This document shows, in pieces, positions 36,093-44,717 of a stretch of 64,000 nucleotides of DNA. Origin of the DNA: Thermococcus litoralis DSM 5473 (GTDB taxonomy: Archaea > Methanobacteriota_B > Thermococci > Thermococcales > Thermococcaceae); assembly GCF_000246985.2 (NCBI RefSeq), contig NC_022084.1, forward strand, positions 119,994 to 183,993, read 5' to 3'. Position 1 is the stretch's first letter; each line of letters begins with the position of its first letter. The notes beneath the pieces were generated by a model. That model worked only from the letters and a program-made list of their open reading frames with translations, did not search any database and was not told the origin of the DNA. A program made the position numbers and the translations under genes.

Positions 36093-36875
36093 ATGCTTAA
36101 ACTTATATTCCTCGCCCAGGTGTTGATTACAATTTTGTACTTGGGAAAACTAGGCCTGTTATTCGTAGTTGGGGTATTTCTTATTCTTGCTGGACTGTAC
36201 CTGTGGACTATTAAGAGCTCCTTAAATAAGAAACAAAGAAAGCTTTCCTATGAAGACCTCCCATGGCTCTACGATGGAATAATGAGGATGGCAAATAAGG
36301 CTGGGATAGCAACTCCCGAAATTTATCTGCTGGATGACTATATACCCAATGCTTACTCTTTTAGAAATTCGGTTGTGCTTTCTATGGGTCTATTTGAGGT
36401 TCTCGATGAAGAAGAAATCCTTGCAGTTGCGGCCCATGAGATAGGCCATATAAAAAACGGAGATACTGTCCTCTTCCCGCTCATCTCTTATGGGAGATAC
36501 CTTATGTTTGCTATAACTCTTTTGAATTTCCTAATCTCCAGAAACACTTTGGTTTTATTGGCTTCCTTCATATTTTACCTCCTTTACGAGGTTCGTAGGT
36601 CTGATTATTTAAAACAGAGAGAATTTAAAGCTGATGAAACGGCATTGCGCTTAATACCTGTTCCATTGGCTCTAAAAAGAGCCCTTGAAGAACTTAAGTA
36701 CTACGAGGACTTAAGGATCGAAGTTAAGGAATCTGCGCTGCCTTCTATAGAGCCAAAAATAGAAAGACCTTATCAAAAATCGTTCTTTGAGACACACCCA
36801 AGCTATGAAGAGAGGATATGGAAGATTATGGCAGAAGTTGAAGCTATGACCCTCAGGGGAAGGATTTTCAACTGA
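36093..36875 (+). CDS. M48-family membrane metalloprotease (HtpX-like)
   Basis: A 260-residue protein with two N-terminal helices, AAHEIGHIKNGD (HExxH zinc site, about residue 115), two further helices, and the third ligand in REFKADETAL. Such proteases cleave membrane proteins or act as BlaR/MecR-like sensors. It pairs with the BlaI-like gene just upstream, which is broken here, so its control may be lost. Confidence 0.87.
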   Translation: MLKLIFLAQVLITILYLGKLGLLFVVGVFLILAGLYLWTIKSSLNKKQRKLSYEDLPWLYDGIMRMANKAGIATPEIYLLDDYIPNAYSFRNSVVLSMGLFEVLDEEEILAVAAHEIGHIKNGDTVLFPLISYGRYLMFAITLLNFLISRNTLVLLASFIFYLLYEVRRSDYLKQREFKADETALRLIPVPLALKRALEELKYYEDLRIEVKESALPSIEPKIERPYQKSFFETHPSYEERIWKIMAEVEAMTLRGRIFN

Positions 36876-36922
36876 TCAAAAATTCTTTTAAGCTTGTAGC
36901 TTCTTTTTTATTAGGTGGTACT

Positions 36923-37453
36923 ATGGAGGTAGAAATAGTTCTAGATAAAGAGCGAGCAGAGCATATAAAGAAAATACGTCCCACGAAAGATGAATACTTC
37001 ATGCTCATTGCAAAGCTCGTGAGTCTAAGGGCCACATGCCCTAGACTTAGGGTTGGAGCAGTTGCCGTAAAAGACAGCTACATTTTAGCGACAGGCTATA
37101 ATGGTGCCCCGAGGAATATGGATCACTGTATAGATGTGGGTTGCTTAATAGTTGATGATCACTGTCATAGAGCGGTTCATGCAGAACAGAACGTCATAGC
37201 AATGGCGGCTAGAAAGGGGATAAGCCTTGAAGGGGCCACACTTTACGTTACCCACTTTCCATGCGATGTCTGCTTTAAGTTACTGGTGAATGCGGGAGTT
37301 AGGGAGATAGTTTACGAGGAGATGTATCCAAACAAGGCAACTGAGATTTTGCTGAAAGAAGCCCAAGAGAAAGGGATTGTGAAAATAAGACAGTTTAAAG
37401 TCCCCAAGGAGAGGGTTAAGGCATTCCTGGAAGAGCTTTTTGGAGATGACTAA
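36923..37453 (+). CDS. dCMP deaminase family protein
   Basis: A 176-residue zinc deaminase. HAEQNVIAMAA and PCDVCFKLLVNAGV form the zinc and catalytic Glu site; ATGYNGAPRNMDHC and the CIDVGCLIVDDHCHR insert are characteristic of dCMP/ComEB deaminases. Role: dCMP to dUMP for dTTP synthesis. RBS AGGTGG. Overlaps the convergent gene by 4 bases. Confidence 0.9.
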   Translation: MEVEIVLDKERAEHIKKIRPTKDEYFMLIAKLVSLRATCPRLRVGAVAVKDSYILATGYNGAPRNMDHCIDVGCLIVDDHCHRAVHAEQNVIAMAARKGISLEGATLYVTHFPCDVCFKLLVNAGVREIVYEEMYPNKATEILLKEAQEKGIVKIRQFKVPKERVKAFLEELFGDD

Positions 37454-37812
37454 TCCCTTTCTAGTTTTTCTAGCATTTCCTTGATTTCCTGGAATTCTAT
37501 TGCGATCTGACGTGTTAGCTCGGTTATTTCCCTTTCGGCTTTGTCTATTGCGATGTAAAGCCTAAACAACAGCAGGTAGCTGAGGCCTATAGAGACCACA
37601 AACAATGCATCTAGACCCCTTCCAAACCCGAGTATGTTTTTTATTGTTAAGGAAATCTCCACCGGTTTCAGGGAAATTATCAGCATTATGAGGAGCAAAG
37701 CTTCCCAGAACACCAGATCCTGCCAGTCAAGCTCTTTTCTCCCGTATTTTCCAAGTACGTATACCATAAGTGCCAGGATAATAATAACGGCGATGTATTG
37801 TACGGCATACAT
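37450..37812 (-). CDS. DUF2304 membrane protein
   Basis: A 120-residue protein from ATG 37812 (RBS GAGGTGA): three hydrophobic helices and a C-terminal coiled coil (AEREITELTRQIAIEFQEI). DUF2304 proteins are regularly encoded beside GT2 dolichol-phosphate-sugar synthases, as here, and probably help that enzyme at the membrane. Six bases separate it from the upstream stop. Confidence 0.8.
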   Translation of the reverse strand: MYAVQYIAVIIILALMVYVLGKYGRKELDWQDLVFWEALLLIMLIISLKPVEISLTIKNILGFGRGLDALFVVSIGLSYLLLFRLYIAIDKAEREITELTRQIAIEFQEIKEMLEKLERD

Positions 37813-37817
37813 TTTTA

Positions 37818-39140
37818 TCACCTCATCCTATCTAACAGCAAGTTAAAAGCTATTTTTACGCCCTCTAAAATATTGGTCCCTTTCTTTTTGGAATATTCGG
37901 TATAAACCGCTTTTATGGGTACTTCAACTATTCTGCATCCGTTCTTTGAGGCTTCGATTATTATTTCACTTGAAACAGCGTATCTATCGCATGTGATTTT
38001 TATTTTGGATGCACATTCTCTATTCAAGCATCGCAATCCGCTTTGGGAATCGGAAACGTATTTTTTAGCAAACACTGCCGTTATAAAGTCAAGAACAAAA
38101 TTTCCAAAGCGTTTTACAAAAGGCATTTCACTTACGTCCCCTTTCAACCTCGAGCCCACGGCAAAATCTGCCTTCCCTTCTGCAACTGGCTTCATTACTC
38201 TTAGGGCATCATCAACTAAATGCTGGCCATCTGCATCGAAGGTTAGTATCAATTCAGCTCCTTTAAGGAGGGCATACCTTATCCCTGTCCCCAATGCTCC
38301 CCCAAGCCCTCTGTTTACGAGGTGCGTTAACACTACCACGCCTTTTTCTTGAGCCAATTCTCTAGTTCTGTCTCTGCTCCCGTCATTTACGACCACAATC
38401 TCTTCTCCTCTGAAATACTGGAGCAAATCCCGCAGGACGTTACCTATTGTTTTCTCTTCATTGTACGCCGGTACAACAACGTATGTCTTGAGCAATCGCT
38501 TGAAGAGTTCAATCGCCTCTTTGACGTTCATTACTTCAAAGTTTGCATCTTCTTCGATTTTAAAGCTCATTCTTCCGCTTTCGTTGGAGGTTATAAGTAC
38601 ACTCAGACACCTTAGTTCTTTTGCCGGGAGCAGGTCATATCCATGATCTCCCACTACAACTACTTTTGTTGGTGGAACATTAAAATGCTCTAGTATTGTC
38701 TTTAAATGGCCGGGATTTGGCTTAACGTCTTCTGGAGGTACATCATCCCTGGTAACTACAAGGTCAAAAAATTCCTCAATATCATGTTTTTTTAGCACAT
38801 ATTCTGTGGCCTTTCTAGAGCTCCTAGTCATCAGGGCAATTTTTATCCCATTTTCTTTTAAAAGCTCTAGCAACTCTCTGGAACCTTCGAACAAATAGCT
38901 GTCCTTAGCCCTTTCTACTTCCAGTTCAACGAGGAATGAATGCAGATATTCAAAATCCATACCCGTAATTTGGGATATCTTGAGCAGAGTTTCATACATA
39001 GGCGTCAAATCACCGATGAGCTCCTTTGATATTCCCTCCTTCTCAAGCCTCTCTCTTAATCTCTCCTTTACTTCTGCAAAGTCCATTGGCGCACCCACAA
39101 GGGTTCCATCGAGATCGAAGACAACTAGCTGGATGTCCAT
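37818..39140 (-). CDS. HAD phosphatase - GT2 glycosyltransferase fusion
   Basis: A 440-residue fusion. Residues 1-210 are a HAD hydrolase: FDLDGTLVG, ALMTRSSR, VKPNPGH, VVVGDHGYDLLPA. Residues 215-440 are a GT2 enzyme: VVPAYNEEKTIGNVL, VVNDGSRDRTRELA, FDADGQH (DxD) and SQSGLRC, like dolichol-phosphate mannose/glucose synthases. The frame is continuous with no gap at the joint. The HAD part may act on a sugar phosphate or on lipid phosphate; unknown. It works with the neighbouring GlcNAc-1-P transferase in N-glycan precursor synthesis, by inference. Confidence 0.87.
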   Translation of the reverse strand: MDIQLVVFDLDGTLVGAPMDFAEVKERLRERLEKEGISKELIGDLTPMYETLLKISQITGMDFEYLHSFLVELEVERAKDSYLFEGSRELLELLKENGIKIALMTRSSRKATEYVLKKHDIEEFFDLVVTRDDVPPEDVKPNPGHLKTILEHFNVPPTKVVVVGDHGYDLLPAKELRCLSVLITSNESGRMSFKIEEDANFEVMNVKEAIELFKRLLKTYVVVPAYNEEKTIGNVLRDLLQYFRGEEIVVVNDGSRDRTRELAQEKGVVVLTHLVNRGLGGALGTGIRYALLKGAELILTFDADGQHLVDDALRVMKPVAEGKADFAVGSRLKGDVSEMPFVKRFGNFVLDFITAVFAKKYVSDSQSGLRCLNRECASKIKITCDRYAVSSEIIIEASKNGCRIVEVPIKAVYTEYSKKKGTNILEGVKIAFNLLLDRMR

Positions 39141-39218
39141 GCTTTTTCACCCTGTGACATTTCTTATAGTAGCGGAAGAGTTATTAAGTCCTTGCTTAAT
39201 TTAGTTTGGGTGGTTATA

Positions 39219-40118
39219 ATGATAACGCCTGTTGTGGGTTTTATTCTTTCCCTTCTTTTTACCCCCTACATCGGTTCGTTAATGAGAAAAGCCGGCATAG
39301 TTGGAAGAGATATTCATAAGCTAGGTAAACCCGAGGTTCCAGAAATGGGAGGCATTGTTCTTTTACTCGTATTGCCTCTAAGTCTTGTGTCTCTTCTAAA
39401 TGAAACTCTCGCAAAGGCTCTTCTGATATTTCTTCTCTTTGGGATTATAGGTATAATAGATGACATAACTCAGCTTAGACAGTCTCATAAAGTTCTGTTA
39501 TCTTTGCTGGTCTCCTCAATAGTAATCTCGATATCCATAAATACTGATCTGGATATTCTGGTGGCTTCCTTTGAACTGGGCTTACTCTACTATCTCTTTG
39601 CAGTACTCTTCATAACTGGTTCTGCAAATCTGGTGAACCTCCTAGCGGGATTCAATGGGCTGGAGGTGGGGACTTCCGCTATAGCCCTCTTCTTTTTGGG
39701 GTTGATAACCTCTGGAAATGCCCAAATTTTGGCATTGACAGGAAGTGCTGTAGCCTTTGGATTTTTGTGGTGGAATAGGTACCCCGCTAGAATCTTCCCC
39801 GGGGACACTGGAACGTTGTCCCTTGGGGCATTGATAGGACTGGTTGGCATTTTAGGTAAAGTTGAAGTATTTGCAGCGTTTTTGCTACTACCCCATTTTG
39901 TGGACTTCCTCCTCAAGTCAAAAATACGATTTAAAGGCAGACCTTTGGGAAGGACAGAGGTTTTGGAGGATGGAACTTTAAAAGCCCCGCCTTACTTAAG
40001 CTTTCTGGGTTTGCTGATGAGAATAAAGAAAGTAAAAGAGCCTCAGCTCGTTGCCATGGTTTGGGGGATAGAAACAGTCTTGGGCATTATTGTCCTTCTT
40101 CTTCATCAATTACTTTGA
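39219..40118 (+). CDS. UDP-GlcNAc:polyprenyl-phosphate GlcNAc-1-P transferase (MraY/GPT family)
   Basis: A 299-residue membrane protein with about ten helices. KLGKPEVPEMGG, FGIIGIIDDITQLRQ (the DDxxx site), NLLAGFNGLEVG and PARIFPGDTGTLSLG are the GPT/MraY motifs. ATG 39219 has GGGTGG. It would start lipid-linked oligosaccharide synthesis for N-glycosylation. Its 3' end overlaps the convergent cas6-like gene by 32 bases. Confidence 0.88.
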   Translation: MITPVVGFILSLLFTPYIGSLMRKAGIVGRDIHKLGKPEVPEMGGIVLLLVLPLSLVSLLNETLAKALLIFLLFGIIGIIDDITQLRQSHKVLLSLLVSSIVISISINTDLDILVASFELGLLYYLFAVLFITGSANLVNLLAGFNGLEVGTSAIALFFLGLITSGNAQILALTGSAVAFGFLWWNRYPARIFPGDTGTLSLGALIGLVGILGKVEVFAAFLLLPHFVDFLLKSKIRFKGRPLGRTEVLEDGTLKAPPYLSFLGLLMRIKKVKEPQLVAMVWGIETVLGIIVLLLHQLL

Positions 40119-40824
40119 CCATCCCGAAACCATAGCTGGTTTTGTCTCCAAAGCCGTTTTCGTATCCAAACTTTGCTATCTCCTTCGACCCATAATACCG
40201 GAAAACCATCAGAGAGCCTCTGTAATACGTCTTACCAACCTTTATTCTCACGGGTTTGAATTTTATGACATCAAGGTGAAAGTTGGTATCCTCTGGGAGT
40301 CTGCCATTTATCTCTGAAAACTTTGTAAGCATTATTTTCCTGAGTTTGTCTTGGAATCCTTCGTTGTTTGGATAAAGATCCCATATCTTGACCTTATTGT
40401 CTTCAAACTTGGCTGTCCTGACAACTATGGGACTTAACGTTGAAAAAAGCGTCCCATCCCTTATCTTTGGCTCCCGGAGTATTTTTATGTCGGCCATGGA
40501 GAACGTCGCTTCTCCCACCTTTAGGATAGGATTCGAGATAAACCCCTCTGCAATTGCCTTTATGATTTCGGTGAGAGAAGATGAAACGTAGAGGGATATA
40601 TCATCCGAGAGCACTTTAATTCCTTTATCGGGAATAATCTCCCTCTCTCTAATCATTATCCTGGAAAAGGTGAAGCAATCCTTATACTCCGTTTGAAGCA
40701 CCTCAGCTAAATCTGGCGCCGCAAGGAAAATCTTTTCAAGCAGCTGGTCATGAATTTCATCGTTGTAATTAAAGGGCACTATAGCATTCTTATTTTCAGG
40801 TTTAAGTTTGATTTCAATTCTCAT
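40087..40824 (-). CDS. cas6: Stand-alone Cas6 homologue, probably non-catalytic
   Basis: A 245-residue RAMP protein with the Cas6 C-terminal G-rich loop GYENGFGDKTSYGFGMVKV and the KILREPKIRDGTLFSTLSPI block. Aligned from memory with P. furiosus Cas6, the catalytic Tyr and His (Y31, H46) correspond to Phe (KIFLAAP) and Gln (AEVLQTEY) here. P. horikoshii has a similar non-catalytic Cas6 that binds repeat RNA without cutting. No other cas gene or CRISPR array is in the window. Confidence 0.85.
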   Translation of the reverse strand: MRIEIKLKPENKNAIVPFNYNDEIHDQLLEKIFLAAPDLAEVLQTEYKDCFTFSRIMIREREIIPDKGIKVLSDDISLYVSSSLTEIIKAIAEGFISNPILKVGEATFSMADIKILREPKIRDGTLFSTLSPIVVRTAKFEDNKVKIWDLYPNNEGFQDKLRKIMLTKFSEINGRLPEDTNFHLDVIKFKPVRIKVGKTYYRGSLMVFRYYGSKEIAKFGYENGFGDKTSYGFGMVKVIDEEEGQ

Positions 40825-40919
40825 TAACTAACCCTCCGCTCTAAATAATATCTTTGCCTTTGATGTTAATAAGAATTTCGAATGCAGATTGTCCTCTTGC
40901 TTATTTTCTAAAAACCTGA

Positions 40920-40997
40920 CCTCCTCCCCGCCGTGAACGACGAGGGTTCCAACGAGCTAACCCCTCGCCAACGGCGGGAAGGTTTGAGGGGTCTCAT
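40920..40997 (-). ncRNA. Right end of TnpB element, copy 2
   Basis: Minus-strand gaaccctcgtcgttcacggcggggagga matches the copy 1 end (32080-32108) with few differences. Probable omega RNA 3' region; the DNA below 40920 would be its guide. Confidence 0.55.
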
Positions 40998-42243
40998 TCA
41001 GACCCAAACTGAAACAGGTTCCTCAAACCCCTCTGGGAGGGCCTTCCCCCAATTACCCCTACCTCCCGACAAACCCGAGAGGCTCGGGGTTATCGTTTTC
41101 ACAACCTTTTTTAAAATATTAAACGCTCCAACGAGGTCTGCATTGAAGATAACCCCCGTTGCGGGACACTTAAATAATCCACGAACAAACCTCGCCCCTT
41201 CGTGGGGCTTCCCGCAGACAGGGCAGGTTTTTGAAGTAAAAGCCTCATCAACCACCAAAACACGAATACCATACTCCTCAGCAACTTCTTTTAGACGCTT
41301 AATAATGTAGTTAAACTGCCAGACGTGGGAAAGAAGATAATTCTGCTTCCTACCCTTATCAGAATTCCTACTGATGCCCTTTGGATAACCGACAATTATT
41401 CTGGAGACGCCCCTCTGGTAGAGCCTCTCAATAGTTTGCCTAACGGCAGTATTAATGTAGTGTTTGGCTTGGAGCTTAGCCTTTTGATGCATTCTAGTGA
41501 GCTTTCTGCTCTTTTTACATCCCGACTTGTTGATTTTAGACTGATACTCGGCAATCCTCTTCCTCCAGTAGAAGGCAATGCTTTTCAGCGGTCTTCCATT
41601 CACGAGAAAACTCTCCCCGTTTTCAACGTAAACGGCCATTAGGTTGTTTATTCCAAGGTCTATTCCAGCGGAGAGGTTGCCCAAGGGTTGTCTTGGAACT
41701 CTCACCCATCCTTTGTCATTCTTTCTCTCTTCTACCGTATAACTAATGTGAGCATACCATTTTCTCTTCACGTTATCATAAACAATCTCTAACCTTCCCT
41801 GCTTGCCCTTCAAGTGTATTCTTCCCTTGAACTGAACTTCCAATTTTTTGAACTTTCCGAGGCCTTTGAGGATTAGTTTGCTTCCCTCAATTTTGTATTG
41901 GTCGTTTCTGAGGATTATTAATGGTTTCCTTTTTCCATTATCTTTCAAGTAGTTCGGTGGTTTTGGCTTGAACCACTTTGGAAGTTCCTTCTTCTTTTTG
42001 ATTAGGGAGAAGAATGAACGCCAGCTTTCGGCGTTCTTCCTGCAAATTTGCTGGACTGTTGCCGAGCCTATTTCGGATTTAAACTCTTTATAGACTATTT
42101 TCTCGGTTTTGAGAAAATCGACGGGCTTTCCCTCAAAGAATTCCTGCCTGCGGAGGTAGTTTACTTTGTTCCAAGCTTTAGAGCTGATTAGGGCTAACTC
42201 TTTGAGTGCTTTTTCTTGCTCTTTTGAGGGCTGGAGTTTTACT
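40998..42243 (-). pseudogene. TnpB, copy 2, start lost
   Basis: Reads in one open frame with the same domains as copy 1 (GIDLGINN, VDEAFTSKTC, FNADLVGAFN) and some extra residues before the C-terminus. At the 5' end the protein matches copy 1 back to KLQPSKE, but the ATG is missing: the sequence runs straight into the palindromic repeat at 42238. The RHH gene is absent. The first usable start (TTG 41948) would drop about 110 residues. Likely non-functional as protein, though still able to make the end RNA. Confidence 0.8.
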
Positions 42244-42300
42244 TTTCTCTTCTGAAAGCCTCGCCCTTCAGGGCGGGGATGCAGTATTCGGAAATTCAGC
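42238..42300. repeat. Palindromic repeat, copy 2
   Basis: Same sequence as 30525-30590 in the same plus-strand orientation, although the adjacent tnpB is inverted. gcctcgcccttcagggcggggatgc folds as a hairpin. It ends about 10 bases before IS copy B. Confidence 0.6.
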
Positions 42301-42310
42301 CTCTCAAATA

Positions 42311-43181
42311 GGGGCGTGTTTATAGTAACTTTTATTGGGGTTTTTGCTGAATTCTTTCAGGTGGTTGCCGTGATCCCCAGATGGGATCACAGACTCAAAG
42401 ACCCTGAAAGCGTGGCATTCACAATCCTTGACATTTTAGCAGACTTCGAATCAGAAGGAAAGCTGAAGAACCTGCCAAAATCCAAAAAATTTCCAGTAAA
42501 AACAATACTGGCAATACTCCTCTTTAAACAATACTACAACCTACCCCTCAGAGACGCCCAGCACTACGGCAGAAAATTCTTCGGAGCAAACATTCACTAC
42601 TCAACCCTCCACAACTGGGAGAAAAAGCTGAACCTCGAAGAACTGACAAACCACCTCCTGAAAAAACTCCAGAAATTACCCTACGCCAGCACTCAAGCAG
42701 ACTCAACCATTATCACAAATAAAAAAAGGACAGAATAGAAGTTCAGGCAATAACGAGAATCCTGCCGGGTTTACTGTATCCGGTTGCTGTGAAGATCACA
42801 ACTTCTGAGAACGAGCTGATTGAACTCCTGCCGGAGGGTTCTGGGAATTTTTATGCTGATGGGGCTTATGATTCAAAGAAAGTTCTGAACACTGTGGTGG
42901 AAAAGGGTTATCGGCCGATTGTTAAGAAAACTAAGAACCCTCCAGGTGGTTTTGGTAGTAAGAGGAGAGACAGAGTGTTTTCTGAAGAAGAGTACGGGCA
43001 TAGGAATCCTCATGAGGGGTTCTGGGGTGCGTTTACAACTTGGTTTGGCAGTAGGATCCCCTGTTTTCTGAAAAAGACTACTGTAACCCGAATTTTGCTT
43101 GGGGTAATGTGTTATGGTCTGAAAATCCTCCTCAGAGTCAAATACTGTTTAAATAACAGGGGGTGAAACTAAACACGCCCC
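42311..43181 (+). mobile_element. Insertion sequence, copy B, no target duplication
   Basis: 871 bp, same ends GGGGCGTGTTTA/TAAACACGCCCC and nearly identical interior as copy A. Flanks differ (ctcaaata left, ttcaacaa right), so no target duplication: the left side, next to the tnpB remnant, was probably rearranged after insertion. Confidence 0.9.
42370..43166 (+). CDS. DDE transposase in two frames, copy B
   Basis: Same layout as copy A: part 1 GTG 42370 to TAG 42738, part 2 in the -1 frame to 43166, joinable at the A7 run 42721-42727. The few differences from copy A are substitutions (e.g. SKRRDR for SKKRDR, EYGHR for EYRHR), with both frames kept open. Conservation of the break argues that it is not random decay in one copy. 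Confidence 0.8.
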
Positions 43182-43194
43182 TTCAACAAAAACT

Positions 43195-43203
43195 TTTTTA
43201 TAT
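43195..43203 (+). promoter_or_regulatory. TATA box of the Sec61 beta gene
   Basis: tttttatat, preceded by caacaaaaac (BRE-like). IS copy B ends at 43181, about 14 bases upstream, the same spacing as copy A to the tRNA-Lys TATA. Confidence 0.55.
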
Positions 43204-43238
43204 GCTTTATGCTCATCTTCTCAACAAGAGGTGATACA

Positions 43239-43409
43239 ATGGCCAAGGAAAAAACAACTCTCCCTCCAACCGGTGCGGGTTTGATGAGATTCTTTGACGA
43301 AGACACAAGGGCAATAAAAATAAGCCCCAAAGGGGCAATAGCAATAGTATTGATATTTGTGGCTATTGAGATACTGCTTAATGTGTTTGGTCATCAAATA
43401 TTTGGCTAG
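43239..43409 (+). CDS. Preprotein translocase subunit Sec61 beta
   Basis: A 56-residue protein: MAKEKTTLPPTGAGLMRFFDED, then ISPKGAIAIVLIFVAIEILLN, a single transmembrane helix; typical archaeal Sec beta. ATG 43239 follows GAGGTGA. Accessory subunit of the SecYE channel. Confidence 0.92.
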   Translation: MAKEKTTLPPTGAGLMRFFDEDTRAIKISPKGAIAIVLIFVAIEILLNVFGHQIFG

Positions 43410-44062
43410 AGGAGAGTTTTCTTTAAGCCCCTTGCGTTTAACTCTTCATTCACTATTTTTCTAATCACGTCCTCGATGTATCCCTTTATGAGAGTCTCGA
43501 CGTCTGCTTTTATCTGGTCTATATCATGCCTTAACCCTTCTAGGAGCTTTATATACTCTTTCGCCATCTCAAGCTGTCCTTCTTGCTTTATAAGCTGTTC
43601 TTTTAAGTGTTCAAAGTCCTCTTTGAGAACCTGAAGCCTCTTTACCTCTCTGGTAAGTTCGTCAATCTGTTTAATCAGCTTTGAGTTTTCCTCCTTAAGC
43701 TCTGCAATAACCTTTTCTTTGTGCTCCAGCTCTTTCACCAAAGCGTTGTATTCCGAAGCTATGTTGTGGAGCCTCTCTATCTCCCTTATTGGTGGAACCT
43801 GACCGTTTCCGAGGATTATGACATCCGGGCCAACGCTGACAATGTCGGTGGGCTTGATCTTTATCTTTCTTTCACTTGAGAACATGCCGGGCTGGAGTTC
43901 ACCGCTCTTGCTTATGTTCTCCAGGGGCTTGATTTTTAGAATAAAATAAAACTGGTCGTGATCAACTTCCACATTAATGTCGGTCACATAACCAAGTATC
44001 TGTCCATCGGTCAATGAAACAACAAACTTATTAACAAGCTGGTTCCCCTGTTGGTTCTCCAT
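43406..44062 (-). CDS. PRC-barrel-like plus coiled-coil protein
   Basis: A 218-residue protein. Residues 8-75 look like a PRC-barrel (VSLTDGQILGYVTDINVE, KIKIKPTDIVSVGPDVIIL); residues 90-175 are a long coiled coil (ALVKELEHKEKVIAELKEEN and on), ending in a small helical domain. PRC-barrel proteins in archaea bind RNA or cell-division/chromosome factors. ATG 44062 with AGGTGAG. No specific function known to me. Convergent with Sec61 beta, 4-base overlap. Confidence 0.65.
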   Translation of the reverse strand: MENQQGNQLVNKFVVSLTDGQILGYVTDINVEVDHDQFYFILKIKPLENISKSGELQPGMFSSERKIKIKPTDIVSVGPDVIILGNGQVPPIREIERLHNIASEYNALVKELEHKEKVIAELKEENSKLIKQIDELTREVKRLQVLKEDFEHLKEQLIKQEGQLEMAKEYIKLLEGLRHDIDQIKADVETLIKGYIEDVIRKIVNEELNARGLKKTLL

Positions 44063-44132
44063 GGCACTCACCTAAGAAAGATTTTTGAAGTTACTCTACT
44101 TAAGCCTTTCCGAGGTCAAAAGGTGAGAGTCA

Positions 44133-44717
44133 ATGATAATCTTTGTTGGACGGTCAAATGTTGGGAAAAGCACGCTGATATTTAGGCTTACTGGAAAGTA
44201 CGTTAAGAGAGGCAAGAGGCCGGGTGTAACGAGAAAACCAATAGAGATAGGATGGCGAGGGAAAACGATAGTTGACATGCCGGGTTTTGGATTTATGAGT
44301 GGAGTACCAAAACATGTTCAAGAAAAGATAAAAACTGAAATAGTGCACTTTATAGAAGACAACGCCGATAAAATTGAGCTTGCGGTTTTGGTTGTAGATG
44401 GAAAAAGTGCCCTTGAAATCATTGAGCGGTGGGAGAAAAGGGGAGAGATACCCATCGATGTCGAGTTCTTCCAGTTTCTTCAAGAACTTAACATACCAAC
44501 CATAGTTGCAGTCAACAAGATGGACAAAGTGAAAAACTTAAATGCAACCATAAATCGTCTCATAGAGAAATTTGGGCTCAATGGGACGTGGGAAGATTAC
44601 AAGGATACTTTTATTCCAATCTCTGCAAAATTTGGGACAAATTTAGACCAGCTTAGAAAATTGATAGAAGAAAAGATCAAAGAGTCTCGAGAACAACGTG
44701 GGCGATTGTCTCCCTAA
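44133..44717 (+). CDS. engB: GTPase EngB/YihA
   Basis: A 194-residue TRAFAC GTPase. G1 GRSNVGKST, G2 region RPGVTRKP, G3 DMPGFGF, G4 NKMDK, G5 ISAK. Bacterial EngB acts in large-subunit ribosome assembly. RBS AGGTGA. Its 3' end overlaps the convergent regulator gene by 41 bases. Confidence 0.9.
   Translation: MIIFVGRSNVGKSTLIFRLTGKYVKRGKRPGVTRKPIEIGWRGKTIVDMPGFGFMSGVPKHVQEKIKTEIVHFIEDNADKIELAVLVVDGKSALEIIERWEKRGEIPIDVEFFQFLQELNIPTIVAVNKMDKVKNLNATINRLIEKFGLNGTWEDYKDTFIPISAKFGTNLDQLRKLIEEKIKESREQRGRLSP

Noticed and set aside
40087-40824. CRISPR array next to the Cas6 homologue
   Set aside because: I found no regularly spaced ~30-base repeats anywhere in the window.
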